A stretch of 64,000 bases of DNA from JAMBLL01 sp964387145 (GCA_964387145.1 CAYLVM010000002.1:1-64000); one strand, 5' to 3'. Shown: positions 50,277 to 59,784, numbered from the stretch's first letter. Numbers and translations are program-made. The notes: generated from the sequence alone by a model not told the origin.

Positions 50277-51290
50277 ATGACGCTCCTCCTTGTTTCCCAC
50301 GAACTCGGCCTAGCTCATCGCGTCCCTCGCGGGCACCCTGAGCGAAGGGAACGCCTCACCGCAACCTTGAATGGCCTGCACCGCTTGACGTGTGGTGTGG
50401 TGGATAGGGAGGCCCCCAGAGTCGATCGGCGGTTGCTCGAAGAGATTCACGACGCCTCGTACATCGAGGAGGTACGTCGGTTCTGTGAGGAGGGAGGGGG
50501 ATCGTTCGACCCGGACACGTACGCCGTCCCTGCATCGTTTGCTGCTGCCCTCCACGCAGCGGGAGCAGGACCGTACGCCGTCGACGCCCTCATACGAGGC
50601 GAGGCGAAGACCGGGTTCGTCGCTGTCCGCCCCCCAGGCCATCACGCCGAGCGCCATCAGGCGATGGGTTTCTGCCTCTTCAACAACATCGCGGTGACCG
50701 CATCGTATCTGCGACGTGAGGGCCATCGGGTAGCGATCGTGGACTGGGATGTCCACCATGGCAACGGCACACAGAACTCGTTCTGGTTGGAACCCGACGT
50801 TCTCTACGTGTCCCTTCACGAGTTTCCCTTCTACCCGGGGACAGGGTGGTTGAGCGAGACCGGGGTAGGAGAGGGAGCGGGAGCCACCGTGAACATTCCA
50901 CTCCCCGGCGGGACCTCGAGCAATGACTATCTGGCAGCATTCGCGCGGATCGTTGTTCCCGTTGTGCGACAGTTCGCGCCCGACTGGATACTGGTGAGCG
51001 CAGGCTACGACGCACACGTGTCAGATCCTCTTGGCGGTCTCTGCCTCGAATCGAGCGACTATCGAGCGATGGCAGGGGCGCTCGCCGAGATCGTTCCCCC
51101 GCAACGGATCGTTGCCTTTCTCGAGGGCGGCTACGATCTCGATGCCCTTGCAACGTCCTCCCAAGCAACGGTCGAGGGGGTGCTCAACGGTGCGCAGCAG
51201 TTTCCGTGGCCGAGCGTCATCGATGGGTCGGCCGCCAGGATCATCGATCTTGTCGTGGAGGGTGTTGGACGCTACTGGGACCTCGACTAG
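50277..51290 (+). CDS. Histone deacetylase-like (acetoin utilisation/AcuC type) amidohydrolase
   Basis: 337 aa. Zn-dependent arginase/HDAC fold: RPPGHHAERHQAMGFCLFNN with the catalytic His pair, VAIVDWDVHHGNGTQ with Asp and His zinc ligands, and SAGYDAHVSDPLGG. Likely deacetylates acetyl-lysine or acetylated small amines. Starts ATG 50277, divergent from the acetyltransferase by 79 bp. An acetyltransferase and a deacetylase back to back may share control. Confidence 0.9.
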   Translation: MTLLLVSHELGLAHRVPRGHPERRERLTATLNGLHRLTCGVVDREAPRVDRRLLEEIHDASYIEEVRRFCEEGGGSFDPDTYAVPASFAAALHAAGAGPYAVDALIRGEAKTGFVAVRPPGHHAERHQAMGFCLFNNIAVTASYLRREGHRVAIVDWDVHHGNGTQNSFWLEPDVLYVSLHEFPFYPGTGWLSETGVGEGAGATVNIPLPGGTSSNDYLAAFARIVVPVVRQFAPDWILVSAGYDAHVSDPLGGLCLESSDYRAMAGALAEIVPPQRIVAFLEGGYDLDALATSSQATVEGVLNGAQQFPWPSVIDGSAARIIDLVVEGVGRYWDLD

Positions 51291-51381
51291 CGGGGACCCA
51301 CACACGAGGAGAGAGCGATAGAGGTCAAGGGAGTTCGCGGACCGGCCGATACCTGTTCTGGTGAGTCGAACCGGAGGACAC

Positions 51382-52473
51382 GTGCCAGACCAGATACCGA
51401 CGCTTGGGGAACTCCTTGGAAAACTCGTGGAGATACACGGTTCCGACCTGCATCTCAAAGTGGGATCACCCCCTGCGTACCGGATCGACGGAGCGCTGCA
51501 CCTCGCCGAACTTCCACCGCTCACCCCGGAACAAACCGAAGCCCTGCTCAGCGACCTCCTTCCGAGCCACCTTCAAGGGAGAGCATCTGAGACAGCGGAC
51601 CTCGATTTCGCCTACGGCGAAGCGGGCCTCGGCCGGTTCCGTGTCAACAGCTACCGTCAGCGTGGTTCGATCAATCTCGTCGTTCGGTCTGTTGCCCCGG
51701 CCTCAACGGCCTTTCCCGACCTTGGACTCCCTGAAGGTGTCGTGAGAGCGTGTGACGAACGTGACGGGCTGATCCTCGTCACGGGTCCGACCGGTGCAGG
51801 AAAGACGACGACATGTGCAGCGATGATCGACCACATCAACGAGAGCCGTCGTGTGAACATCATCACGATCGAGGACCCGATCGAAGTTCTCCACAGGGAC
51901 AAGAGAGCGATCGTGTCACAGCGGGAGGTCGGCGTTGACACGCCCTCGTACGCCGAGGGGATGGCATCGGTCATACGGCAGGATCCCGACGTCATCTACG
52001 TCGGCGAACTGCGTGACGCAGAGACGATGCAGGCTGCACTCATCGCGGCAGAGACGGGCCACCTCGTGATCTCGACGATGTACACGATCGATGCAGTCGA
52101 GACTGTTCATCGAATCCTCGACAGCTTCCCCCCGTACCTCGAACGGAGGGTTCGTCAGATGCTCGGTACGACGCTTCGTGCCATCGTGTCCCAGCGGCTC
52201 ATCCCCAAGATAGAGGGCCCCGGAAGGGTCCTTGCCGCCGAGTTGCTGTTCAACACCGAAGCCGTTCGTGAGCATCTCGTCGATGCAGACAAGATGCCAG
52301 AACTGTTCGAGACGATCGCCGAGGGGGCGTTCTACGGCATGAAGACGTTCGACCAGGCGATCACCGAGAGGTATGAGGCGGGAGACATCTCGTTCTCCGA
52401 TGCCCTCTCATTCGTCACCTCTCCGAGGGACTTCAAGCTGGCGACTGGAGTGGCGACCACACCCGGCCTGTGA
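51382..52473 (+). CDS. pilT: PilT-family retraction ATPase
   Basis: 363 aa. N-terminal domain SDLHLKVGSPPAYRIDG, Walker A VTGPTGAGKTTTCAAMIDHI, Asp box TIEDPIEVLH, Walker B VIYVGELRDAETM and the His box AETGHLVISTMYT (usually GHLVxxTLHT, here MYT). Type IV pilus ATPase of the PilT class. GTG 51382 is supported by GGAGG at 51373-51377. No other pilus gene is nearby, so the motor acts with genes elsewhere. Confidence 0.9.
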   Translation: MPDQIPTLGELLGKLVEIHGSDLHLKVGSPPAYRIDGALHLAELPPLTPEQTEALLSDLLPSHLQGRASETADLDFAYGEAGLGRFRVNSYRQRGSINLVVRSVAPASTAFPDLGLPEGVVRACDERDGLILVTGPTGAGKTTTCAAMIDHINESRRVNIITIEDPIEVLHRDKRAIVSQREVGVDTPSYAEGMASVIRQDPDVIYVGELRDAETMQAALIAAETGHLVISTMYTIDAVETVHRILDSFPPYLERRVRQMLGTTLRAIVSQRLIPKIEGPGRVLAAELLFNTEAVREHLVDADKMPELFETIAEGAFYGMKTFDQAITERYEAGDISFSDALSFVTSPRDFKLATGVATTPGL

Positions 52474-52520
52474 GCTTCGCAACCCCGACACGACAACAGA
52501 GAGACCAGACAGACCCCTTC

Positions 52521-52560
52521 TGACACCTGACACCTGTTGTCTGTTGTCTGTTGTCTACTG
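52521..52560 (+). repeat. Heptad tandem repeat TGACACC/TGTTGTC
   Basis: Two TGACACC then three TGTTGTC units run with a strict 7-bp period just before rnhA. GACAACA at 52492-52498 is the inverse of TGTTGTC and could pair with it. Confidence 0.8.
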
Positions 52561-52567
52561 TTCCCTC

Positions 52568-53161
52568 ATGCCAGACTTCACCTGCACACGCTGTGACGAG
52601 AGATTCTCGCTCGCGCCTGCTCTCCTCGATCGATTCCCTGGATGGGTCCCCAAGCTGTGCCTTGCGTGCAAGGATGAACGAGGTGCAGCCTCGCGGCCGT
52701 CGACCTCGAAACCGGTCTCTGCTGCCGACCCGTCGTCCGGCGTGTTCACCGACGGAAGCGCAGTTCCCAACCCGGGTCCTGGTGGGTGGGGAACTGTGTA
52801 CGTCATCGACGACGAGATCGTTGCAGAGGCCTACGGCTACGGCGGAGAGACCACGAACAACCGTATGGAGTTGATGGCACTCATCAACGCCGTTGACCTC
52901 GTTCCTGTGGGAACACAAGTAACTGTGTACTCGGACTCGAACCTCGCTGTGCGCACCATCAACGAGTGGGCAGCAGGATGGGAACGCCGCGGCTGGAAGC
53001 GCAAGACAGGCCCCGTCGAGAACCTCGATCTCGTCAAGGAGGCGTACGCCGCGTTCAGGGCGAGGCCTGAACTGTCACTCGAGTGGATACGGGCACACGT
53101 CGGGTACCGCTGGAACGAGTACGCAGACGAACTGGCCAACCGGGGAAGGATGGAGAGGTGA
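52568..53161 (+). CDS. rnhA: Ribonuclease HI with N-terminal zinc-ribbon
   Basis: 197 aa. Residues 1-40 carry CTRC and CLAC, a probable zinc ribbon. The RNase H domain follows: FTDGSAVPNPGPGGWG with first Asp, NNRMELMALINA with Glu, VYSDSNLAVRTINEW with Asp and the final Asp in RWNEYADELAN. Cleaves RNA of RNA-DNA hybrids. ATG 52568; the stop overlaps pcnA (TGATG). Confidence 0.93.
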   Translation: MPDFTCTRCDERFSLAPALLDRFPGWVPKLCLACKDERGAASRPSTSKPVSAADPSSGVFTDGSAVPNPGPGGWGTVYVIDDEIVAEAYGYGGETTNNRMELMALINAVDLVPVGTQVTVYSDSNLAVRTINEWAAGWERRGWKRKTGPVENLDLVKEAYAAFRARPELSLEWIRAHVGYRWNEYADELANRGRMER

Positions 53162-54564
53162 TGGTGATTCCCGATCGCCTTCGCGCCGTTCTCACCGACG
53201 ACGTCGTTGCTCTGTCCCGGCTCTTCGAGGCCGAGGGTCACGACCTGTTCCTCGTCGGAGGATCGGTTCGAGACGCCTTACTCGGACGGGAGATCGCAGA
53301 CCTCGACTTCACGACGGACACCCACCCGGACGAGATCGAGCGGATCGCAGGGCCCTGGGCAGACTCCATGTACCTGGCAGGCAAGGAGTTCGGCACGATC
53401 GGTTTGGTTCACTCAGGTGAGACGTATGAGGTCACCACGCTGCGTTCGGAGATCTACCGGGACGACTCGCGCAAGCCCGTCGTCACGTTCAGTGACAGCA
53501 TCGACGAGGACCTGTCTCGGCGTGATTTCACGGTCAACTCCATGGCGCTGAAAGTTCCGACCACACGAGATGCCACTCCCGAGATGATCGATCCGTACGG
53601 GGGCCTCATCGACCTCGCGGGCCAACGCCTGCGCACACCACTCGATGCACACGTGTCGTTCGGTGACGACCCATTGCGGATGCTTCGGCTCTTCAGGTTC
53701 ATGTCGACCATCGGGTTCATCCCCGACGAGGGCGCCATCGACGCCGTTGTCGAGATGAAGGAACGTCTTGGGATCATCTCGGCGGAGCGGATCAGGGCGG
53801 AGCTCGACAAGCTCCTCACCGGTGAGCATGTGGTCGTTGCACTCACTGCGTTGGTCGAATCCGGTCTTGCCAATGAGTTCATCCCCGAACTTCCCGCGCT
53901 CGCCGTGGAACAAGACCCCCTGCACAAGCACAAGGACGTTCTTGCGCACACGATCGCGGTCGTGGGGAGCACGAATCCCCGGTTGCGCCTGCGTCTTGCT
54001 GCGCTCCTCCACGATATTGGAAAGCCTGAGACGAGGGAGTTCGGTGCGGGTGGTGTCTCGTTCCACCATCACGAGGTCGTCGGTGCCAGGATGGCCAGGA
54101 AGCGGATGAAGCAGTTGCGCTACCCGAAGGACCTCACCGAGGAGGTGTCCCAACTCGTGTTCCTCCACATGCGGCCCCACACATACAAGATGGGATGGAC
54201 CGACTCGGCAGTGCGACGCTACGTTCGCGATGCAGGACCGCTGCTCGAAGATCTCAATGAACTCGTTCGCTGTGACGTGACGACTCGCAACAAGCGTCGG
54301 GCCCGCACCATCTCGAACCGCATCGATGATCTCGAGGAGAGGATCGCCGACCTGTCAGAACGCGAGGAACTCGACAGGCTCCGGCCGCCGATCGACGGTA
54401 ACGACGTCATGGAGTACCTCGGTCTTTCACCCTCGCGTGAGGTGGGGACCATCATGAGGATGCTGCTCGAGAAGCGCATCGAGGACGGCCCATACTCACA
54501 GGAGGATGCATACGCCTTCCTCGACGAGTGGCGAGAGGCCAGACGTTCGTCGGTCGCCGACTGA
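53161..54564 (+). CDS. pcnA: CCA-adding/poly(A) polymerase family protein (PcnA/Cca)
   Basis: 467 aa. Class II nucleotidyltransferase: LVGGSVRDALLGREIADLDF with GG and the DxD pair, then RRDFTVNSMAL and GDDPLRMLRLFRF (template motif region), and an HD domain LAALLHDIGKPETR (about 281-294). Probably adds CCA to tRNA. ATG 53161 shares one base with the rnhA stop. In mycobacteria pcnA lies near the same sigM locus. Confidence 0.93.
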   Translation: MVIPDRLRAVLTDDVVALSRLFEAEGHDLFLVGGSVRDALLGREIADLDFTTDTHPDEIERIAGPWADSMYLAGKEFGTIGLVHSGETYEVTTLRSEIYRDDSRKPVVTFSDSIDEDLSRRDFTVNSMALKVPTTRDATPEMIDPYGGLIDLAGQRLRTPLDAHVSFGDDPLRMLRLFRFMSTIGFIPDEGAIDAVVEMKERLGIISAERIRAELDKLLTGEHVVVALTALVESGLANEFIPELPALAVEQDPLHKHKDVLAHTIAVVGSTNPRLRLRLAALLHDIGKPETREFGAGGVSFHHHEVVGARMARKRMKQLRYPKDLTEEVSQLVFLHMRPHTYKMGWTDSAVRRYVRDAGPLLEDLNELVRCDVTTRNKRRARTISNRIDDLEERIADLSEREELDRLRPPIDGNDVMEYLGLSPSREVGTIMRMLLEKRIEDGPYSQEDAYAFLDEWREARRSSVAD

Positions 54565-54591
54565 CACCCTACTTCGATCACAAGAAGTCAA

Positions 54592-54619
54592 CGCATATAT
54601 AAACGTATATGCGTATACT
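54592..54619 (+). promoter_or_regulatory. argC promoter with palindromic operator, probable ARG box
   Basis: CGCATATA (54592-54599) and TATATGCG (54606-54613) form a perfect palindrome with 6-bp spacing, directly against a -10 box TATACT (54614-54619). The AT-rich palindrome 22 bp before the argC ribosome binding site GGAGG suits ArgR binding. Confidence 0.6.
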
Positions 54620-54640
54620 CTTGCCTTCTGGAGGCGAGAG

Positions 54641-55669
54641 ATGTACACAACAGCAGTGCTCGGGGCGTCGGGGTACGCAGGCGGTGAGCTCATTCGGTTC
54701 ATCGACGGTCACCCGGGCTTCGAGATATCGTTCCTCGGGGCTCACTCGAGAGCAGGCGAACGCCTCGGATCGGTGCATCCACACCTGACGGGCGGGGACC
54801 GAATGCTCGAGACGTTCGACGCCGATCGTGTCGCGTCGCTCGACGCCGTGTTCATGGCGCTGCCCCACGGGGCCTCGGGTGCCCCAGCAATGGAACTCGC
54901 AGGTGCCAACGCCAGGATCATCGACCTCGGGAGTGATTTCCGTCTCGACACACCCCAGCGATACCTCGATGCGTACGGCGTGGACCACCCGTACCCGGAT
55001 CAACTCGGTGCATGGCCCTACGGCATCCCCGAACTGTTTGGCGACGAGATCGCTTCGGCCGACCGGGTCGCAGCTCCCGGCTGTTATCCGACGTCGGTCG
55101 TGATACCCCTTGCACCACTCCTCGAAGCAGGGCTCATCGAGCCGACGGGGATCATTGCAGACTCGATGAGTGGCGCATCGGGCGCAGGACGCGGGGGCGG
55201 CGATACATTGCAGTTCGGTGCGATCGACGAGTCCGTCGCTGCATACAAGGTGTTCACCCATCGACATCGGCCCGAGATGGAACGGGCTCTCGAACCGATC
55301 GCAGGATCTGGCGTCTCTATCGTGTTCACGCCTCATCTCGTCCCGATGCAGCGCGGGATCCTGTCGACCATCTACGCAACACCGACCCGGGGGACGACGG
55401 TCGACGACGTGCACGGTGCGTTCGACGACATGTACCACGATGCCGGCTTCGTGCAGAGAGTCGACGCGCCTCCCCACACCCGTTGGGTCGTCGGATCCAA
55501 CAACCTCCTTGCGTCGTTCCATCTCGACGAAGAGAGCAACACGCTCGTTGCACTGTCGGCGATCGACAACCTCGTGAAGGGGGCGGCGGGCCAGGCCGTG
55601 CAGTGCGCCAACATCATGTTCGGACTCGACGAGATGCTCGGGCTCCCGAGAGAGGGGTGGATGCCGTGA
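54641..55669 (+). CDS. argC: N-acetyl-gamma-glutamyl-phosphate reductase
   Basis: 342 aa. NADPH fold AVLGASGYAGGELIRFIDGH, catalytic Cys in APGCYPTSVV (about residue 148) and ASGAGRGG loop. Reduces N-acetylglutamyl phosphate to the semialdehyde. ATG 54641 follows GGAGG. First gene of argC-argB-argR-argG-argH; stop overlaps argB (GTGA). Confidence 0.96.
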   Translation: MYTTAVLGASGYAGGELIRFIDGHPGFEISFLGAHSRAGERLGSVHPHLTGGDRMLETFDADRVASLDAVFMALPHGASGAPAMELAGANARIIDLGSDFRLDTPQRYLDAYGVDHPYPDQLGAWPYGIPELFGDEIASADRVAAPGCYPTSVVIPLAPLLEAGLIEPTGIIADSMSGASGAGRGGGDTLQFGAIDESVAAYKVFTHRHRPEMERALEPIAGSGVSIVFTPHLVPMQRGILSTIYATPTRGTTVDDVHGAFDDMYHDAGFVQRVDAPPHTRWVVGSNNLLASFHLDEESNTLVALSAIDNLVKGAAGQAVQCANIMFGLDEMLGLPREGWMP

Positions 55670-56571
55670 ACACGGGACACACGACGCCGACTCCTGCCAA
55701 GCCGCGGATCGCATCGACGATGGGCAAGGCAGCGATCTTCTCTGAGGCGCTTCCCTTCATTCGACGGTTCCGGGGCACGACGATCGTCATCAAATACGGC
55801 GGTTCGGCAATGGTCGACGACGACATCCGCGAGACCTTTGCGGACGACGTCGCGATGCTCCACTACGTGGGGATCAACCCGATCATCGTCCATGGCGGTG
55901 GCCCACAGATCTCAAGGGCCATGGGCCAGCGCGGTATCGAACCTCAGTTCTTCGAGGGACTTCGAGTCACCGATGAGGAGACGATCCGTGTCGTGCAGTC
56001 GACGCTCGTCGGGGAGATCAACCCCGACATCGTGCGGCTCGTCAACAATCATGGGTCGGTGGCGGCGGGGGTTTCGGGTCTCGATGCGAACCTGTTCGAA
56101 GCGGAACCGTACGACGAGCGACTCGGCTTCGTCGGGAGGGTGACCGCAGTCAACACCAGGATCGTCGAGAGCATGCAAGCGAACGGGTACGTGCCGATCA
56201 TCGCCCCGATCGCCAGAGGGAACGACGGCAAGACGTACAACTTGAACGCCGACACCGCAGCCGGGGAGCTCGCCTCTGCCCTCGGGGCATCCAAACTCGT
56301 TTTCCTGACGGACGTCGAGGGGCTCTACCGGGACCTCGGTGACCAGAACAGCCTGATCTCGAAGATCTCGTCGAAGGAACTCGTCGAACTCCTCGACTCC
56401 GGCTCGGTCTCGGCAGGGATGCTGCCCAAGCTCCGTGCCTGTGTGACGGCCGTCGACGGAGGTGTCGGACAGGCGCATATCCTCGATGGCCGAATCCAGC
56501 ACTCGCTTCTCCTCGAGGTCTTCACGCCGGAGGGCATCGGGACGATGATCACCCGCGGGACGACATCGTGA
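55666..56571 (+). CDS. argB: Acetylglutamate kinase
   Basis: 301 aa. Amino-acid kinase fold: VIKYGGSAM, IIVHGGGPQIS, NADTAAGELASAL and KLVFLTDVEGLYRD. Phosphorylates N-acetylglutamate; the arginine-sensitive N-terminal helix (PFIRRFRG region with extension) suggests feedback control. GTG 55666, with coupling to argC and argR. Confidence 0.96.
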   Translation: MNTGHTTPTPAKPRIASTMGKAAIFSEALPFIRRFRGTTIVIKYGGSAMVDDDIRETFADDVAMLHYVGINPIIVHGGGPQISRAMGQRGIEPQFFEGLRVTDEETIRVVQSTLVGEINPDIVRLVNNHGSVAAGVSGLDANLFEAEPYDERLGFVGRVTAVNTRIVESMQANGYVPIIAPIARGNDGKTYNLNADTAAGELASALGASKLVFLTDVEGLYRDLGDQNSLISKISSKELVELLDSGSVSAGMLPKLRACVTAVDGGVGQAHILDGRIQHSLLLEVFTPEGIGTMITRGTTS

Positions 56572-57026
56572 GAGCCACAACCGAAGCACGGAGACGACTG
56601 ATGAGATCCTTACTCGAAGGATCCGACGTCTCGAGTCAGGCCGAGCTCCGAGATGCGCTTGCGACTCAGGGTTTCGAGGTGACCCAGGCGACCGTGTCGC
56701 GTGACCTCGATGCGATCGGCGCGGTGCGGATCAAGGCCAAAGGAACCGTCACCTACCGGATCGGAGCCGGGGACGTTGCCCCCGAACGGATAGCCCTGTT
56801 CCAGGCAGTGGACGAGTTCGTCGAGTCGGTGGCGACGTCCGGCAACATCGTGATCCTCAAGGTGCCGCCGGGAGCAGCCCAGTTCGTTGCGAGCAGGATC
56901 GATGCTGCCGGCGTCGAAGGCGTCCTGGGAACGATTGCAGGGGACGACACCATCATGGTGATCGCCGATGAAGCCGCGGGTGCAGAAGAAGTTTCGAAAC
57001 GTGTACAGGGAACGGAGCGTTCATGA
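56568..57026 (+). CDS. argR: Arginine repressor ArgR
   Basis: 152 aa. N-terminal winged helix with QAELRDALATQGFEVTQATV followed by SRDL, and C-terminal arginine-binding domain ending LGTIAGDDTIMVIAD. Represses arginine genes when arginine is high. It is inside its own target operon, so autoregulation through the 54592-54613 palindrome is likely. Confidence 0.95.
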   Translation: MRATTEARRRLMRSLLEGSDVSSQAELRDALATQGFEVTQATVSRDLDAIGAVRIKAKGTVTYRIGAGDVAPERIALFQAVDEFVESVATSGNIVILKVPPGAAQFVASRIDAAGVEGVLGTIAGDDTIMVIADEAAGAEEVSKRVQGTERS

Positions 57027-58240
57027 GTAAGGACATCAAGAAGGTCGTGCTGGCATACAGCGGCGGGCTCGACACGTCGGTCATCCTCCGCTGGATCATC
57101 GAGGAGTACGGGGCGGAGGTCGTTGCGTACACCGCCGACGTCGGCCAGGGAGAGGAGACAGAAGAGGCGCGGGTCAAAGCGCTCGAGACGGGTGCCGTCG
57201 AGGCGATCTGTGAGGATCTTCGCGAGGAGTTCGTCGAGGAGTATGTGTTCCCGGCCTTCCGGGCGTCGTCTCTGTACGAGGGGTACTACCTGATGGGGAC
57301 CTCGCTCGCGCGTCCGGTGATCTCAAAGGGTCTCGTTCGGGCGGCCATCGAAACGGGCGCCGATGCGATCGCCCATGGTGCGACGGGCAAGGGGAACGAT
57401 CAGGTCCGGTTCGAGCTTTCGGCGTACGCCCTCAAGCCAGACATCAAGGTCATCGCTCCGTGGAGGGAGTGGGATCTCAAGGGAAGGGCAGACTGCGTTG
57501 CCTACGCAGAGAAGTACGACATCCCGATATCGGTGACCCCGGACAGGCCGTACTCGATGGATGCCAATCTCCTGCACATCTCCTACGAGGGTGGCGTCCT
57601 CGAGGACCCGTGGATCGGCCCATCGGCGGACATGTTCAAGATGACGACGGATCCCATAGATGCACCCGATGAGCCCGAGATCATCACCATCGGGTACGAG
57701 GCGGGCGATCCTGTCTCGATCAACGGAGAGCGACTTGCTCCCGTCGATCTGCTGACGAAGCTGAACCAGATTGGTGGTAAACACGGCGTGGGTCGGGTCG
57801 ACATCGTCGAGAACCGGTTCGTGGGGATGAAGAGCCGCGGTGTGTACGAGACACCCGGTGGGACGATCCTCTATCACGCCCACCGGGCAGTCGAGTCACT
57901 CACCCTCGACCGCGAGGTGGCACACCTGCGCGACGAGCTGTCGAACAAATACGCAGAGATGGTCTACAACGGGTTCTGGTTCGCACCCGAGCGTGAGGCC
58001 CTGCAACACTTCATGGATGATGTCCAGAAGCCGGTCACGGGTGAGGCACGCCTCAAGCTGTACAAGGGTCAGGCCATCGTCGAGGGTCGTCGCTCAGACA
58101 GCCATGCACTCTACGATGAGGCGACGGTCACCTTCGAGGCTGACGATGTGTACGACCAGTCCGATGCTGAGGGCTTCATCCGCCTCCAGTCGCTCCGTCT
58201 CCGTACCTTTGCAGAGAAGCGTCTCGGTGGAGGGGAGTGA
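57023..58240 (+). CDS. argG: Argininosuccinate synthase
   Basis: 405 aa. ATP pyrophosphatase P-loop VLAYSGGLDTSVILRW at the N-terminus, YTADVGQGEE and GATGKGNDQVRFE. Joins citrulline and aspartate. ATGA overlap with argR. It is followed by 167 bp of heptad repeats before argH. Confidence 0.97.
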   Translation: MSKDIKKVVLAYSGGLDTSVILRWIIEEYGAEVVAYTADVGQGEETEEARVKALETGAVEAICEDLREEFVEEYVFPAFRASSLYEGYYLMGTSLARPVISKGLVRAAIETGADAIAHGATGKGNDQVRFELSAYALKPDIKVIAPWREWDLKGRADCVAYAEKYDIPISVTPDRPYSMDANLLHISYEGGVLEDPWIGPSADMFKMTTDPIDAPDEPEIITIGYEAGDPVSINGERLAPVDLLTKLNQIGGKHGVGRVDIVENRFVGMKSRGVYETPGGTILYHAHRAVESLTLDREVAHLRDELSNKYAEMVYNGFWFAPEREALQHFMDDVQKPVTGEARLKLYKGQAIVEGRRSDSHALYDEATVTFEADDVYDQSDAEGFIRLQSLRLRTFAEKRLGGGE

Positions 58241-58246
58241 GGAAGA

Positions 58247-58384
58247 GGTATCTGGTACTTGGTACTTGGTATCTGGTACTTGGCATTTCGTATCGAAGAG
58301 GGAACGGATGAGTTCATGACAGAACGTCGAGATCACCCGCTATATGTGTGCGCGCTCCAAGTACCAAGTACCGAGTACCGAGTA
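58247..58384. repeat. Inverted heptad arrays between argG and argH
   Basis: 58247-58283 is a 7-bp array of GGTATCT and GGTACTT units. 58357-58384 is four units of CCAAGTA and CCGAGTA, their inverse. The arms are about 73 bp apart and can pair into one long hairpin in the mRNA. Confidence 0.85.
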
Positions 58385-58407
58385 CAGCGAGCAACGCGAG
58401 CACTGCA

Positions 58408-59784
58408 ATGACCCTGTGGTCGGGAGGTCGCTTCGATGAAGGGCCGGCAGAAGCGCTCTGGCGGTTCACCGTCGATACGTCCGACCGCCGCATGCTCGGT
58501 GTTGACGTTCGCGGATCCCTGGCTCACGTCGCGATGCTCGGAGACGTCGGGTTGCTCGCTGGTGGAGAAGTCGAGGCGATCACCGAGGGTCTCGAGACCG
58601 TCGCGGGCGAGGCTGCAGGCGGATCGTTCGCCTTCCTCGATTCGGACGAGGACGTGCACAGCGCAGTCGAGCGCAGGCTCGGAGAGCTGATCGGCGATCT
58701 AGCAGGCAAGCTTCATACGGGACGGTCACGAAACGATCAGGTCGCGCTCGACCTGCGGCTCTACCTGCTCGATGCGGTGGATGCGAGGTTGATCCAGATC
58801 GACAACCTGATCCGTGTCCTCATCGGGCAGGCCAAGGACGTCGGCGATGTCGTCGTTCCGAGCTACACCCACGTTCAACAGGCCCAGGCGGTCCCCCTCG
58901 CGCACCATCTCCTCGCGTATGCATGGATGCTGGTGCGCGATGCAGGCCGCTTCAGGGACGCCAGGGGGCGTATCGATGTGAGTCCGCTCGGCGCTGGAGC
59001 ATCGGGAGGGTCGTCTCTCCCCCTCGACCCTGAGGCATCGGCCCGCCATCTCGAGATGAGCGCTGTCTTTGCGAACTCGATGGACGCGGTTGGTTCACGG
59101 GACTTCGCCGCGGAGTACGTCTGGTGCACGACCCAGACGATGGTCCATCTGTCTCGCTTCGCAGAGGAGCTGATCTTGTGGTGTACGAGCGAGTTCGGAT
59201 GGGTCACCTTCTCGGACGCGTACACGACGGGATCGTCGGCGATGCCACACAAGAAGAACCCAGACATCGCCGAGCTCGTTCGGGGTAAGGCGTCGACGGT
59301 CATAGGTGACCTGACCGCGATCATGTCGATGCAGAAGGGTCTTCCCATGACGTACAACCGTGATCTTCAGGAGGACAAGCGGTCGGTGTTCCACGCCGAC
59401 GACACGCTCTCGGGAGCACTCGCAGCTCTTGCTGGGATGGTCGCTACGGCGAAGTTCCATCCGCCGGCTCCGTCTGCGTGGGTCACGGCGCTCGATCTCG
59501 CAGAGGTCCTCGTGGAGCGGGGGGTTCCCTTCCGGGAGGCTCACCACATCGTCGGCCGTCTCGTGTCGACGCTGGTCGCCACAGAGAGAAGTATCACCGA
59601 TCTCACCGGCGTTGAACTCGTAGAGTTCGATGAGCGTTTCCTGTCCGCCGATGTTGAACGCCTCGACCCTGTTGGCTCGGTTGCCTATCGCAGGACTGCC
59701 GGCGGAGGGTCGATGGAGTCGGTTGTCGCACAGATATCCGACCTCGAGCGACTCCTTGTGCAGACGTCTGGATCGACTTCCTAG
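58408..59784 (+). CDS. argH: Argininosuccinate lyase
   Basis: 458 aa. Fumarase/aspartase superfamily signature GSSAMPHKKNPDIAELVRGK (about residues 275-294) and KLHTGRSRNDQ, with SYTHVQQAQAVPLAHHLL. Splits argininosuccinate into arginine and fumarate. ATG 58408 has only a weak ribosome binding site, so translation may depend on the upstream repeat region. Confidence 0.96.
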   Translation: MTLWSGGRFDEGPAEALWRFTVDTSDRRMLGVDVRGSLAHVAMLGDVGLLAGGEVEAITEGLETVAGEAAGGSFAFLDSDEDVHSAVERRLGELIGDLAGKLHTGRSRNDQVALDLRLYLLDAVDARLIQIDNLIRVLIGQAKDVGDVVVPSYTHVQQAQAVPLAHHLLAYAWMLVRDAGRFRDARGRIDVSPLGAGASGGSSLPLDPEASARHLEMSAVFANSMDAVGSRDFAAEYVWCTTQTMVHLSRFAEELILWCTSEFGWVTFSDAYTTGSSAMPHKKNPDIAELVRGKASTVIGDLTAIMSMQKGLPMTYNRDLQEDKRSVFHADDTLSGALAALAGMVATAKFHPPAPSAWVTALDLAEVLVERGVPFREAHHIVGRLVSTLVATERSITDLTGVELVEFDERFLSADVERLDPVGSVAYRRTAGGGSMESVVAQISDLERLLVQTSGSTS

